Made by a program: the position numbers and the translations under genes. 64,000 bases of DNA, taken from Pedobacter sp. BS3 (GTDB lineage Bacteria; Bacteroidota; Bacteroidia; Sphingobacteriales; Sphingobacteriaceae). This document shows positions 7,779 through 15,718 of the stretch, piece after piece. The stretch is from NCBI RefSeq assembly GCF_008274585.1, contig NZ_VTRT01000001.1:496001-560000 (forward strand), read 5' to 3'. How positions within the stretch are numbered: position 1 is the stretch's first letter; each line of letters opens with the position of its first letter. The notes beneath the pieces were generated by a model. The model had not been told where the DNA came from. It saw nothing but the letters and a program-made list of their open reading frames with translations, and did not search any database.

Positions 7779-8438
7779 TTATCTGCAAGAATTTACAAGA
7801 GCTATGGCTTGTTTGGTCAGTGCGGCAAGCTCATCATACTTTTTATTTTCCATGATGTCTTTACTCACCAGTTTGCTGCCCATACCTACGGCACAAACAC
7901 CAGCCTTGAACCATCCTTTCAGGTTATTTTCATCAACATCTACACCACCAGTCGGCATAAACAGCAGGTTAGGGAAAATTTCTTTAATAGCCGATAGAAA
8001 CGCCGGGCCAAGGATATTCCCGGGGAATAGCTTCACCAGCTTTGCGCCTAACTTTTCGGCACGTATTACTTCGGTAGGGGTCATACATCCGGGAATCCAT
8101 AACAAATTATGTTTGTCGGCTACTTCGGCAGCATCTTCAACCAGGCCCGGGCTGATGATATAATCGGCGCCGGCGTCGATAAATGCCTGGGCAGATTCTG
8201 CATCTTTAATAGTTCCCACACCCAGGTACATACCTTTAAGCTCGGCATCGCAAACGCGACGCATTTCTTTGAAATTGGCCAGTGCGGCGGCGCCACGGTT
8301 AGTATATTCTATGGTTTTAATACCTGCATTATACAACACTTTAAGCAGCTCGACGCTTACTTGGGTATCTTTATTAAAATACAATGGCAGTATTCCCTGC
8401 TCTGGTATCAGCTTTAAAAGCTCTGCTTTTTTGTCCAT
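7779..8438 (-). CDS. eda: KDPG / 4-hydroxy-2-oxoglutarate aldolase
   Basis: This 219-residue class I aldolase splits 2-keto-3-deoxy-6-phosphogluconate into pyruvate and glyceraldehyde 3-phosphate in the cytoplasm. The Schiff-base lysine is Lys136 in KLVKLFPG, and the catalytic glutamate is Glu44 in TIEYTNRG. The GVGTI, ISPG and PTGGV blocks of the TIM barrel are all present. It is the first gene of a leftward operon with a transporter and a GapN-like dehydrogenase, and it diverges from kdgK across a 221-bp promoter region. It is the only KDPG aldolase seen here, so it may also serve the pectin operon at the other end of the window. Confidence 0.93.
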   Translation of the reverse strand: MDKKAELLKLIPEQGILPLYFNKDTQVSVELLKVLYNAGIKTIEYTNRGAAALANFKEMRRVCDAELKGMYLGVGTIKDAESAQAFIDAGADYIISPGLVEDAAEVADKHNLLWIPGCMTPTEVIRAEKLGAKLVKLFPGNILGPAFLSAIKEIFPNLLFMPTGGVDVDENNLKGWFKAGVCAVGMGSKLVSKDIMENKKYDELAALTKQAIALVNSCR

Positions 8439-8476
8439 GTTAGTAGTTTGGTAATTTGGTATAAATTAGTTTGCTG

Positions 8477-8508
8477 CTAAAGTAGAAAATTTAAAGCTAC
8501 TTAGCCAA
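8477..8508 (-). promoter_or_regulatory. Probable promoter of the eda operon
   Basis: On the minus strand TTG (8508-8506) is followed after 21 nt by TACTTTAG (8484-8477), one mismatch from TAnnTTTG. Between it and the eda ATG lie two direct TTGGTA half sites on the plus strand (8448-8453 and 8456-8461), which may bind the same regulator as the palindromes at 824-850. Confidence 0.5.
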
Positions 8509-8584
8509 GTAATTAGTGTTTCAATCTACGCAATCGTTCCCGGAGATTTTTAGTAAATAATTCGTTAAATGTCACTTTATGAAG

Positions 8585-8592
8585 TAATTTTG
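8585..8592 (+). promoter_or_regulatory. -7 box of the kdgK promoter
   Basis: TAATTTTG is a perfect TAnnTTTG match 67 bases before the kdgK ATG. No clear TTG lies at -33, so the promoter may be activator-dependent. Confidence 0.5.
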
Positions 8593-8659
8593 GTGCAGCT
8601 ATTCAAAATAATTAAACGAGCAATAAACCTCTATTCAATTAATTACAGAACAAAAAATC

Positions 8660-9685
8660 ATGTCTAAAAAAGTTGTAACACTTGGAGAAATAATGATGCG
8701 GTTATCAACTCCGGGTTTTGAAAGATTTGTGCAGGCCGATAGCTTTGATGTTACTTACGGTGGTGGCGAAGCCAATGTTGCCGCTGCAATCTGTAACTAT
8801 GGCCTTAATGGTACATTTGTATCTAAAGTGCCTGATAATGCCTTAGGCCAGGCTGCTATTAACCATTTGCGCCGTTACGGTGTTGATACCCGGTTTGTTG
8901 CCAGAGGTGGTAAGCGCCTGGGCATTTATTTTCTGGAAACCGGCGCTTCTATGCGGGCATCGCAGGTTATTTATGACCGTGCAGACGCTTCTATTGCCGA
9001 TGTTGACGTTTCTGAATTCGATTTTGATAAGATACTGGAAGGGGCAGACTGGTTCCACACTACCGGTATTACTCCCGCTTTAAGCGATAAAGCCGCCGCT
9101 CTTACCGAAGCAGCTTTGAAAGCAGCTAAAGCTAAAGGCATAACCACCAGCATAGACCTGAACTACCGTAAAAAATTGTGGAGCAAAGAAAAAGCCCGCG
9201 AAGTGATGACCCGTCTTTGCCAGTATGTGGATGTTTGTATTGGTAACGAAGAAGATGCCGAAACAACATTAGGCTTTAAAAGCGAAGGTACCGATATCAC
9301 CAAAGGTGAGCTGAACCTTGACGGGTACAAATCGGTATTTAAGCAAATGAAAGATAAGTTTGGATTTAAATACATTGCTTCAACGCTGCGTGAAAGCCAC
9401 AGCGCATCTGATAATGGATGGTCGGCTTTGGTTTATGATGGTAACGAGTTTTATCATACCCGCCAGTACGAAGTACGTATTGTTGACCGTGTAGGCAGCG
9501 GTGATTCATTTGCCAGTGGCTTTATTTATGGCTTGGTAACCGGTATGAAAATGAGCGACGCCGCCGAGTTTGGTGTGGCTGCTTCGGCATTGAAACATAC
9601 TATTCCCGGCGACCTGAACCATGCCACCTTATCGGATGTAAAAGGCCTGGTTGGCGGCGACGGTTCCGGACGTGTACAACGTTAA
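8660..9685 (+). CDS. kdgK: 2-keto-3-deoxygluconate kinase (PfkB family)
   Basis: This 341-residue sugar kinase phosphorylates KDG to KDPG with ATP, the step before Eda. The start VVTLGEIMMRLSTPG and the substrate-binding YGGGEANVAAA are typical of bacterial KdgK. The PfkB signature near the end is VDRVGSGDSFASGF, with the catalytic base Asp282 in GSGD. It diverges from eda and is followed by a terminator at 9717-9749 and then yhcH. A second, distinct KdgK lies at 53890-54909 in the pectin operon. Family and role are clear; specificity for KDG over other 2-keto sugars is inferred from the eda neighbourhood. Confidence 0.9.
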   Translation: MSKKVVTLGEIMMRLSTPGFERFVQADSFDVTYGGGEANVAAAICNYGLNGTFVSKVPDNALGQAAINHLRRYGVDTRFVARGGKRLGIYFLETGASMRASQVIYDRADASIADVDVSEFDFDKILEGADWFHTTGITPALSDKAAALTEAALKAAKAKGITTSIDLNYRKKLWSKEKAREVMTRLCQYVDVCIGNEEDAETTLGFKSEGTDITKGELNLDGYKSVFKQMKDKFGFKYIASTLRESHSASDNGWSALVYDGNEFYHTRQYEVRIVDRVGSGDSFASGFIYGLVTGMKMSDAAEFGVAASALKHTIPGDLNHATLSDVKGLVGGDGSGRVQR

Positions 9686-9716
9686 TTCTAATTTTTATTT
9701 ATTTGTACTAATTGAT

Positions 9717-9749
9717 AATCCGCCCGGTTTTCGCTGTGGCGGATTTTTT
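9717..9749 (+). terminator. Intrinsic terminator after kdgK
   Basis: AATCCGCC (9717-9724) pairs with GGCGGATT (9738-9745), and the T run extends to 9749. It lies between kdgK and the yhcH-like gene, so the latter probably depends on readthrough or on its own promoter. Confidence 0.8.
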
Positions 9750-9768
9750 ACTTTTAACTTAAAACAAC

Positions 9769-10218
9769 ATGATAATTGATTCATTAACTGCTGCCGGGAG
9801 ATATAACAGCGTTCATCCGCTTTTTAAACAGGCATTTGATTATATCCGGTCGCAAAACCTGGAAGAGCTGGAAGTTGGCCGGTACGAAATTGCCGAAGGC
9901 CTGAAAGCCATTGTTTCTGATAAAAATGGCGTTACCGCCGAAGAATCGGGTGCTAAATTTGAGTGCCACAATAACAATATTGATATCCAGTTTTGCATTC
10001 GTGGTAACGAAACCATTGGCTGGAAGCCACGCAGCGCCTGCTCATCGCCCAAAGGCGAATACAATGCCGAAAAGGATGTATTGTTTTATAACGATGCTCC
10101 CGATATGTATTTCCAGCTAACCGGTGGTCAGTTTGCCATTTTCTTTCCTGAGGATGTACATGCACCCATGATCGGCGAAGGAATGATCAAAAAGCTGGTC
10201 ATTAAGGTAAAGATCTGA
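9769..10218 (+). CDS. YhcH/YjgK/YiaL family protein
   Basis: This 149-residue protein belongs to the YhcH/YjgK/YiaL family (formerly DUF386), a double-stranded beta-helix, cupin-like fold often found in operons for sialic acid, hexuronates and other acid sugars. It has the family's MIIDSLTAAGRY start, the DIQFCIRGNETIGW block and FAIFFPEDVHAPMI, which holds likely metal-binding His and acidic residues. The biochemical reaction is not firmly established for the family; sugar anomer or isomer handling has been proposed. Its place directly after kdgK fits an accessory role in uronate or KDG use. A bidirectional terminator follows at 10244-10277. Confidence 0.85.
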   Translation: MIIDSLTAAGRYNSVHPLFKQAFDYIRSQNLEELEVGRYEIAEGLKAIVSDKNGVTAEESGAKFECHNNNIDIQFCIRGNETIGWKPRSACSSPKGEYNAEKDVLFYNDAPDMYFQLTGGQFAIFFPEDVHAPMIGEGMIKKLVIKVKI

Positions 10219-10243
10219 CTTCACGGCAAAGCAGAAATTACAA

Positions 10244-10277
10244 ATAATGCGGGCAGCTGCAAGGCTGCCCGCATTAT
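10244..10277. terminator. Bidirectional terminator between yhcH and the YugP gene
   Basis: AATGCGGGCAGC (10246-10257) pairs with GCTGCCCGCATT (10264-10275), and the stem extends two more A-T pairs each way around the 6-nt loop TGCAAG. It lies between two convergent genes. Confidence 0.75.
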
Positions 10278-10309
10278 GATCAATTATAAACTTCGTAAGT
10301 GAACTATTA

Positions 10310-10999
10310 TTAGTCCCTGCGCCCGCCAAACAGCATCATGGCTAAATAAAGCAGCTGGGCGATAGAACCCAGGGCTGCAACCACGTATGTCATGGCAGCC
10401 CACCATAAGGCATCTTTAGCTTTTACGTTCTCGTCGGAGGTTTGCATAATCCCCTGGTTTGTTCTGAGCCAGGCTAAAGCCCGGTTACTGGCGTCGAATT
10501 CAACAGGCAGCGTTACCACGCTGAATAATGTTACCACGATCATGGCGCCAAAAGCAATGAGCAGCATGGTATAACCCAGGCTTGAAAAAGCCATAATGAG
10601 CCCCAGCATAAATACCCATTGTAACAGGTTAGCCGCAACAGATACTACCGGAACCATGGCCGACCGGAAACGCAACCAGCTATATGCTTTTGCGTGTTGC
10701 ACGGCGTGCCCGCATTCGTGTGCTGCCACAGCGGCGGCCGCAATACTGCGCCCCTGATAAACCTCGGGGCTTAAGTTAACCGTTTTGTTTTCAGGGTTAT
10801 AATGGTCGCCAAGCTGGCCTTCTACAGAAACGATCTGAACATCATAAATGCCGTTATCATGCAGCATTTTAGCAGCTACATCTTTACCGCTTAAGCCTGA
10901 AAGCAACGGGGTTTCCGAGTATTCTTTAAACTTACTTTTAAAGCGCCATTGCACTGCAAAACTGGCAATGGCAATGATTATAAATAAGAACAATCCCAT
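10310..10999 (-). CDS. Zinc metallopeptidase, YugP family
   Basis: This membrane protein of about 229 residues has an N-terminal hydrophobic segment (LFLFIIIAIASFAV), the metalloprotease motif HECGHAVQH in AAAAVAAHECGHAVQ, and further membrane segments in the C-terminal half. It matches the neutral zinc metallopeptidase family typified by Bacillus YugP; substrates are unknown. I place the start at MGLFLF (10999), where family members begin. An ATG 13 codons upstream (11038) is possible but sits almost on top of its GGAAAGG, too close for a usual ribosome site. It is convergent with yhcH and divergent from rmuC, so probably transcribed alone. Confidence 0.85.
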   Translation of the reverse strand: MGLFLFIIIAIASFAVQWRFKSKFKEYSETPLLSGLSGKDVAAKMLHDNGIYDVQIVSVEGQLGDHYNPENKTVNLSPEVYQGRSIAAAAVAAHECGHAVQHAKAYSWLRFRSAMVPVVSVAANLLQWVFMLGLIMAFSSLGYTMLLIAFGAMIVVTLFSVVTLPVEFDASNRALAWLRTNQGIMQTSDENVKAKDALWWAAMTYVVAALGSIAQLLYLAMMLFGGRRD

Positions 11000-11147
11000 A
11001 ATCTTAATTTCTATTTTCTTTGATCTATCAAATAGCATTCCTTTCCAAGTTTTATGACATATTTTCAGGCACTTGCGATTTTAATCTGCCAAAATAATAG
11101 CGCTTAAAGCGGATATTTCTTATTTTCGTTTGATAAAATTTTTAGTA

Positions 11148-12551
11148 ATGGAATTTGTACTTATCGGTATCAGCGTTGTAATACTTATTGTAGTGATTTT
11201 GCTTTTCATCAAGAAGCCTCAACATGCTTCGGGTATTAGTACAGATGAGTTTAACCAGCTTAAGGCCGAAAACGAGCAGCTAAAGATCAGGCTGGCGGCC
11301 GCCGAGCAGCAGATAAAAAGCGGTGAAGCCGAAAAACTATCTGTTACCCAGCTTTTAAAAGAAGAAAAGCTGGAAAGCGAAGGCAAATTAACGGAGCGCA
11401 TCAATCGGCTGGAAGACGAAAAAAACAGCTTGATCGAACAGCTTACCAATGAGAAGAAGCGCATGTCGCAGGCCGAAGAAGCCTTTAAAGCGCAACGTGA
11501 AAAGCTGGCCGAACAAAAGCAATATATTGATGAGTTGCAGCTGCGGTTTAAAACCGAATTTGAAAATATCGCTAATAAAATACTGGACGAAAAATCGCAG
11601 AAGTTTACCGAGGTAAATCGCAGTAACCTGGATATTTTGCTTAATCCTTTAAAAGAGAATATCAAAGCCTTTGAAGAGAAGGTAGAAAAGGTGTATAAGG
11701 CCGAATCTGACGAACGCAACGTGCTGAAAGGCGAAATTTCCAAGCTGATGGAATTGAATAAGCAGATCAGCGAAGAAGCTAATAACCTGACCAAGGCCCT
11801 GAAAGCCGATAGCAAGAAACAGGGTAACTGGGGCGAAATTGTGCTGGATAAAATCCTGGAAGCCTCAGGCTTAATTGAAGGAGAAAGCTACACCAAGCAG
11901 TCCAGCTATACGGATGAATTGGGCAACCGCTTACAACCCGACGTGGTTATCACCTTGCCGGATAATAAGCATGTGATTATCGACTCGAAGGTTTCGCTGC
12001 TGGCTTATGAGCGCATGGTAAACTGCGAAACCGAGGAAGAGCGTTCAGGTCATCTGAAAAATCACCTGTCGTCTATACGTAACCATATTGGCGGGTTGAG
12101 CGCTAAAAATTACCAGGATCTGTACCAGATCAATTCTCCTGATTTTGTGCTGTTGTTTATCCCGATAGAATCGTCGTTTGCCATAGCCATACAAAACGAT
12201 ATTGAGCTGTTCGACTATGCCTGGAACAGGCGCATTGTTATTGTTACGCCATCTACATTGCTGGCAACATTGCGTACCATTGCTTCTATCTGGAAACAGG
12301 AGCAGCAAACCCGCAACGCCATAGAAATTGCTACCAAAGCCGGCGCTTTGTACGATAAATTTGTACTGTTTACCGAAGACCTGAAAAAAATCGGCGACAG
12401 CATTGAACGTTCGCAGAAATCATATTCAGAGGCGATGAACAAGCTGAATACCGGCAGCGGAAACATCATCGGGCGGGTAGAAACCCTGCGTAGGCTGGGT
12501 GCCAAGGCCAGCAAACAACTCGATCAGAAATTAATTAGCGAGGAAGAATAA
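11148..12551 (+). CDS. rmuC: DNA recombination protein RmuC
   Basis: This 467-residue protein begins with one membrane segment (LIGISVVILIVVILLFI), continues as a long coiled coil (about residues 30-200, rich in Glu, Lys and Gln) and ends in the RmuC nuclease-like domain, with the recognisable QGNWGEIVLDKILEASGL, VIIDSKVSL and RIVIVTPSTLLATLRTI. RmuC limits inversions at short inverted repeats in Escherichia coli; its fold is related to restriction endonucleases. The start at MEFVLIG (11148) is preferred over an upstream TTG at 11130, because the membrane segment follows directly. It stands alone, with no close partner in an operon. Confidence 0.92.
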   Translation: MEFVLIGISVVILIVVILLFIKKPQHASGISTDEFNQLKAENEQLKIRLAAAEQQIKSGEAEKLSVTQLLKEEKLESEGKLTERINRLEDEKNSLIEQLTNEKKRMSQAEEAFKAQREKLAEQKQYIDELQLRFKTEFENIANKILDEKSQKFTEVNRSNLDILLNPLKENIKAFEEKVEKVYKAESDERNVLKGEISKLMELNKQISEEANNLTKALKADSKKQGNWGEIVLDKILEASGLIEGESYTKQSSYTDELGNRLQPDVVITLPDNKHVIIDSKVSLLAYERMVNCETEEERSGHLKNHLSSIRNHIGGLSAKNYQDLYQINSPDFVLLFIPIESSFAIAIQNDIELFDYAWNRRIVIVTPSTLLATLRTIASIWKQEQQTRNAIEIATKAGALYDKFVLFTEDLKKIGDSIERSQKSYSEAMNKLNTGSGNIIGRVETLRRLGAKASKQLDQKLISEEE

Positions 12552-12747
12552 CGCTGGCGAACCGAAGCAATAAGTATCCGCTACGCTGAGCAGCTTATCT
12601 AAATTTATAAATGGCTTTTGAAAAATAATAACAGGGTTACAGGCTTTTATTGGCAATTTTATTATCATTTTTGTTTTGTATCATTTTGCGAGCTTTGCAT
12701 AAAACCATCCCTGTTTACCTGACTTTAACGGCACAATATATTATTAC

Positions 12748-13293
12748 ATGAATATCCAGATTGACGACAAAGAGTTTGAACTGATGCTGGAATACGACCA
12801 GATCCTTAAGCGGATCCGCCTGATCGGCATACAGCTTAATGTAGATTACGAGGGTCGCGTTCCGGTTTTTCTGGGTGTGCTGAACGGCGGCTTTATGTTC
12901 ATGGCCGATTTGCTGAAAGAAATTGAGCTGGCATCGGAAGTGACTTTCGTCAGGATATCATCATACGAAGGTGCCAGCAGCACCGGTAACATCAACCAAC
13001 TGCTGGGTTTGCAAATGAGCCTGAAAGATCGCGATGTTATCATTGTAGAAGATATTGTGGAGACAGGCGCATCATTGCATTACCTGCTAAACCTGATCAA
13101 AGCCCAGGAGCCTGCATCGGTAAAAGTTTGCAGCCTGTTGTTCAAACCTCAAACGTTGAAATATAAGTTTGATGAGCTGGAATATATCGGGTTTGAAATA
13201 CTTAACCAATTTGTAGTGGGATATGGACTTGATTATAACGGATTAGGCCGCAATCTCCGGGATATTTACCGGGTAGTAGTAAAAGAAAAATAA
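12748..13293 (+). CDS. hpt: Hypoxanthine phosphoribosyltransferase family enzyme
   Basis: This 181-residue cytoplasmic enzyme belongs to the purine phosphoribosyltransferases, which make IMP or GMP from the base and PRPP in purine salvage. The PRPP-binding loop is VIIVEDIVETGASL (about 94-107), and the early FLGVLNGGFMFMADLL block is typical of Hpt. It is followed 54 bases later by psd with its own -7 box between them, so the two may be transcribed together or separately. Guanine versus hypoxanthine preference cannot be read from the sequence. Confidence 0.9.
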   Translation: MNIQIDDKEFELMLEYDQILKRIRLIGIQLNVDYEGRVPVFLGVLNGGFMFMADLLKEIELASEVTFVRISSYEGASSTGNINQLLGLQMSLKDRDVIIVEDIVETGASLHYLLNLIKAQEPASVKVCSLLFKPQTLKYKFDELEYIGFEILNQFVVGYGLDYNGLGRNLRDIYRVVVKEK

Positions 13294-13312
13294 CTATCCG
13301 GGATAAAAAGCG

Positions 13313-13320
13313 TAATTTTG
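13313..13320 (+). promoter_or_regulatory. -7 box upstream of psd
   Basis: TAATTTTG matches TAnnTTTG perfectly 27 bases before the psd ATG. No TTG is seen at -33, so this is only a likely internal promoter. Confidence 0.45.
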
Positions 13321-13346
13321 CCGTCCTTGATCCGATTAAAGTTATT

Positions 13347-14009
13347 ATGACCATTCATAAAGAAGGATATACCTCGCTGGCACTGTGTGTACTGATCATA
13401 TTTATACTCAATGCTGCCGCACATTACTACTGGCCGGACCATGCGGTTTTGCGCTGGATCTTATACATCATTTCTGCCGCTTTTTTCCTGATCATCCTTC
13501 AGTTCTTCAGAAGTCCTGCACGCATTACAGCTATTAACGAGCAGCATGTTATCTGCCCAGCCGATGGTAAGGTGGTTGTTATTGAGGAAACCGAAGAGCA
13601 GGAATATTTTAAAGATAAGCGCATCCAGATCTCCGTATTTATGTCGCCAATTAATGTGCACGTAAATCGTAATCCGGTAACAGGTGTTGTTAAGTTTTTC
13701 AAATATCATCCCGGCAAATACCTGGTAGCATGGCATCCAAAATCATCAACCGAGAATGAGCGTACTACCGCTGTTGTAGAAACGGCATCGGGTGTACCCG
13801 TTTTATTCAGGCAAATAGCGGGAGCATTGGCCCGGCGCATTGTTTGGTACATCAAAGAAGGCGATCATGTTAAACAGGGCGAACAGTTCGGGTTTATTAA
13901 ATTTGGTTCGAGAGTGGATATTTTTTTACCTTTAGGAACGCAGATCAACGTTAAAATAGGTGATGTTGTGAAAGGCGGAATTACCGTTCTGGCAGATTTA
14001 AAATCTTAA
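13347..14009 (+). CDS. psd: Phosphatidylserine decarboxylase, short form
   Basis: This 220-residue membrane enzyme decarboxylates phosphatidylserine to phosphatidylethanolamine. The N-terminus holds hydrophobic segments (residues about 10-52). The later ICPADGKVVVIEE, ISVFMSPINVHVNRNPVTG and GFIKFGSRVDIFLP blocks are typical of the short, archaeal-type decarboxylases common in Bacteroidota. The self-cleavage site that generates the pyruvoyl group is the Gly-Ser of KFGSR, where classical enzymes have LGST. It follows hpt and precedes a small Cys-rich exported protein by 21 bases. No phosphatidylserine synthase gene is nearby. Confidence 0.9.
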   Translation: MTIHKEGYTSLALCVLIIFILNAAAHYYWPDHAVLRWILYIISAAFFLIILQFFRSPARITAINEQHVICPADGKVVVIEETEEQEYFKDKRIQISVFMSPINVHVNRNPVTGVVKFFKYHPGKYLVAWHPKSSTENERTTAVVETASGVPVLFRQIAGALARRIVWYIKEGDHVKQGEQFGFIKFGSRVDIFLPLGTQINVKIGDVVKGGITVLADLKS

Positions 14010-14030
14010 AAACTATAAATTAAACTCATT

Positions 14031-14210
14031 ATGAAAAAGTTATTTTTTGTTATGGCGCTGGCTGCATCGGTAAGCCTGGCTACAGCACAAACCAAACCCG
14101 CAACTGAGGGCGCTAAAAAAGAATGCTGTAAAAAGGGCGCCAAGTGCTGCAAATCTGAAGCTAAATGCTGCAAAGGAGAAAAACCGGCAGCAGATAAAGC
14201 TACAAAGTAA
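14031..14210 (+). CDS. Small exported cysteine-rich protein (59 aa)
   Basis: This short gene starts MKKLFFVMALAASVSLATAQ, a clear signal peptide with a cut after Ala-Gln or just before it. The mature part is only about 40 residues, very Lys-rich, with three Cys-Cys pairs spaced 7 and then 5 residues apart (ECCKKGAKCCKSEAKCCKGE). That pattern suggests metal binding or disulfide clusters in the periplasm or outside the cell. I do not recognise a named family. It lies 21 bases after psd and is closed by a very strong terminator at 14220-14268, which supports its being a real gene. Confidence 0.75.
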   Translation: MKKLFFVMALAASVSLATAQTKPATEGAKKECCKKGAKCCKSEAKCCKGEKPAADKATK

Positions 14211-14219
14211 AAAATATTA

Positions 14220-14268
14220 AAGCATAAAAAAAGCGGACTGAGTTTTTCAGTCCGCTTTTTTTATGCTT
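14220..14268 (+). terminator. Strong intrinsic terminator after the Cys-rich gene
   Basis: A perfect 22-bp stem (14220-14241 with 14247-14268) with a 5-nt loop contains GCGGACTGA / TCAGTCCGC and runs of seven A and seven T, so it works in either direction. Confidence 0.9.
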
Positions 14269-14323
14269 TAAGAATGTTTTCAAATTTCGTTGGTTCGGGA
14301 GATGTGAACCTGAACAACATCTT

Positions 14324-14396
14324 AATATCTTTCAAAAAAAATGGAAAATATCTTTCATTTTTTTTGAAAGATATTTTCCATTTTTAATGGAAAATG
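14324..14396. promoter_or_regulatory. AT-rich palindrome array upstream of the DUF4143 ATPase
   Basis: ATGGAAAATATCTTTCA (14341-14357) pairs perfectly with TGAAAGATATTTTCCAT (14365-14381), extended by four A-T pairs, around seven T. Partial extra copies flank it: AATATCTTTCA at 14324-14334 and AATGGAAAATG from 14386. So one box occurs about four times in alternating orientation, 31-100 bases before the ATPase gene. It may be an operator or an RNA hairpin. Confidence 0.55.
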
Positions 14397-14426
14397 CTAT
14401 ATTTACAATAGTTAAGATCAATCAAT

Positions 14427-15632
14427 ATGCTGTTAGAAAGCCAGTTGTCAGAAGTTTTAGATTCGCAAAACCAATCGTTTTTAAACAAAAAAACGGGTCT
14501 GATTAGGGAGAAATTAAGCGATCTAACCCCGGTTGACAATTTTGTGCTTATAATAACAGGAGTAAGAAGATGCGGAAAAAGCACACTCTTATATCAATTA
14601 ATGCAAAAGAACTATCACGATGTTTTATTTCTAAGCTTTGAGGATATACGGCTTGCCGGATTTGAAACGGATGACTTTATTCGCCTGTTATCAGAAATAA
14701 AGAAAAGAGAAAAAAGAACCTTATTTTTTGACGAGATACAAATACTAACCCATTGGGAGCTATTTGTGCGGCAATTGCTCGATGAGGAATATAAAATAGT
14801 GATAACAGGCTCAAATGCTACACTATTAAGCAGGGAACTGGGTTCAAAACTTACGGGAAGACATTTATCAACAGAGCTGTTCCCTTTTTCGTACCATGAA
14901 TTTTTGGATTTTAAAAACCTGCCAGACAATAGTGCCTCATTAACTGAATACATGCAAAAGGGCGGCTTTCCGGAATATTTGAAAAGCGACGAGGACGGTA
15001 TGCTCAACCAACTGCTTGATGATATATTAAACAGGGATATAGCTATAAGATATGGGGTAAGAGATGTTACTATGCTTAAAAAATTAGCCGTATATCTCAT
15101 CTCCAACATTGGTAAACCTGTTTCTGGTAACAAGCTTAAGGATATGTTCGGTATTAGATCGACCACTACCATACTAGAATTTTTCAGCTATTTGGAAAAC
15201 AGCTACGTGATACAGTTCTTATCCAAATTTAGCTATGCTATAAAAAACCAGATACGCAATCCCAAAAAGATTTATGCTATTGATCTGGGGCTTTTTTCGC
15301 AAACTTCCATAGTGTTTAGTGATGAAAAAGGCAGAAGACTGGAAAACCTGGTTTACCTGCATTTACGTAAAACAGAGAAAGAAGTATATTACTTTCAGGA
15401 AAAAAAAGAATGTGATTTTGTAGTGGTAAGAAAAGGAAAAGCAGCCCAACTATTGCAGGTATGCTATGAGCTTACTACTGAAAACTTAGAAAGAGAAACC
15501 AGCGGCCTGTTAGCCGCTATGGATTTTTTTAATATGGACGAGGGAAAAATCATCACTTTTAACCAAACCGAGACCTTTAATAAAAACGGCAAGGTCATAT
15601 CGGTTATACCGGCCTGGCAGTTTGTCGGGTAA
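14427..15632 (+). CDS. AAA-family ATPase with DUF4143 domain
   Basis: This 401-residue protein has an N-terminal AAA_14 ATPase domain and a C-terminal DUF4143 domain with a nuclease-like fold. Walker A is GVRRCGKST, Walker B is TLFFDEIQ, and the sensor is ITGSNATLLS. Downstream blocks are TGRHLSTELFPFSYHEFL and, near the end, EKKECDFVVVRKGKA. Such genes are abundant and often multi-copy in Bacteroidota, with no settled function; links to defence or mobile DNA are only suggested. The gene stands alone, preceded by the palindrome array at 14324-14396 and flanked by spacers. Confidence 0.88.
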   Translation: MLLESQLSEVLDSQNQSFLNKKTGLIREKLSDLTPVDNFVLIITGVRRCGKSTLLYQLMQKNYHDVLFLSFEDIRLAGFETDDFIRLLSEIKKREKRTLFFDEIQILTHWELFVRQLLDEEYKIVITGSNATLLSRELGSKLTGRHLSTELFPFSYHEFLDFKNLPDNSASLTEYMQKGGFPEYLKSDEDGMLNQLLDDILNRDIAIRYGVRDVTMLKKLAVYLISNIGKPVSGNKLKDMFGIRSTTTILEFFSYLENSYVIQFLSKFSYAIKNQIRNPKKIYAIDLGLFSQTSIVFSDEKGRRLENLVYLHLRKTEKEVYYFQEKKECDFVVVRKGKAAQLLQVCYELTTENLERETSGLLAAMDFFNMDEGKIITFNQTETFNKNGKVISVIPAWQFVG

Positions 15633-15718
15633 TCTAAATAAGAAGAACTGCCTAATATAGGCATTCGATCCCCCGCTGGTCGACGGAGCTATGAATATCC
15701 ACTAATACCTCTATACTG

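Noticed and set aside
11219-11815. 198-codon open frame on the minus strand inside rmuC
   Set aside because: It is antisense to the coiled-coil part of rmuC and is Ser/Leu-rich, as expected from the complement of Glu/Lys/Gln codons; no domain is seen.
15650-15664. Small hairpin TGCCTA/TAGGCA after the DUF4143 gene as a terminator
   Set aside because: A six-pair stem without a T run is too weak to call.
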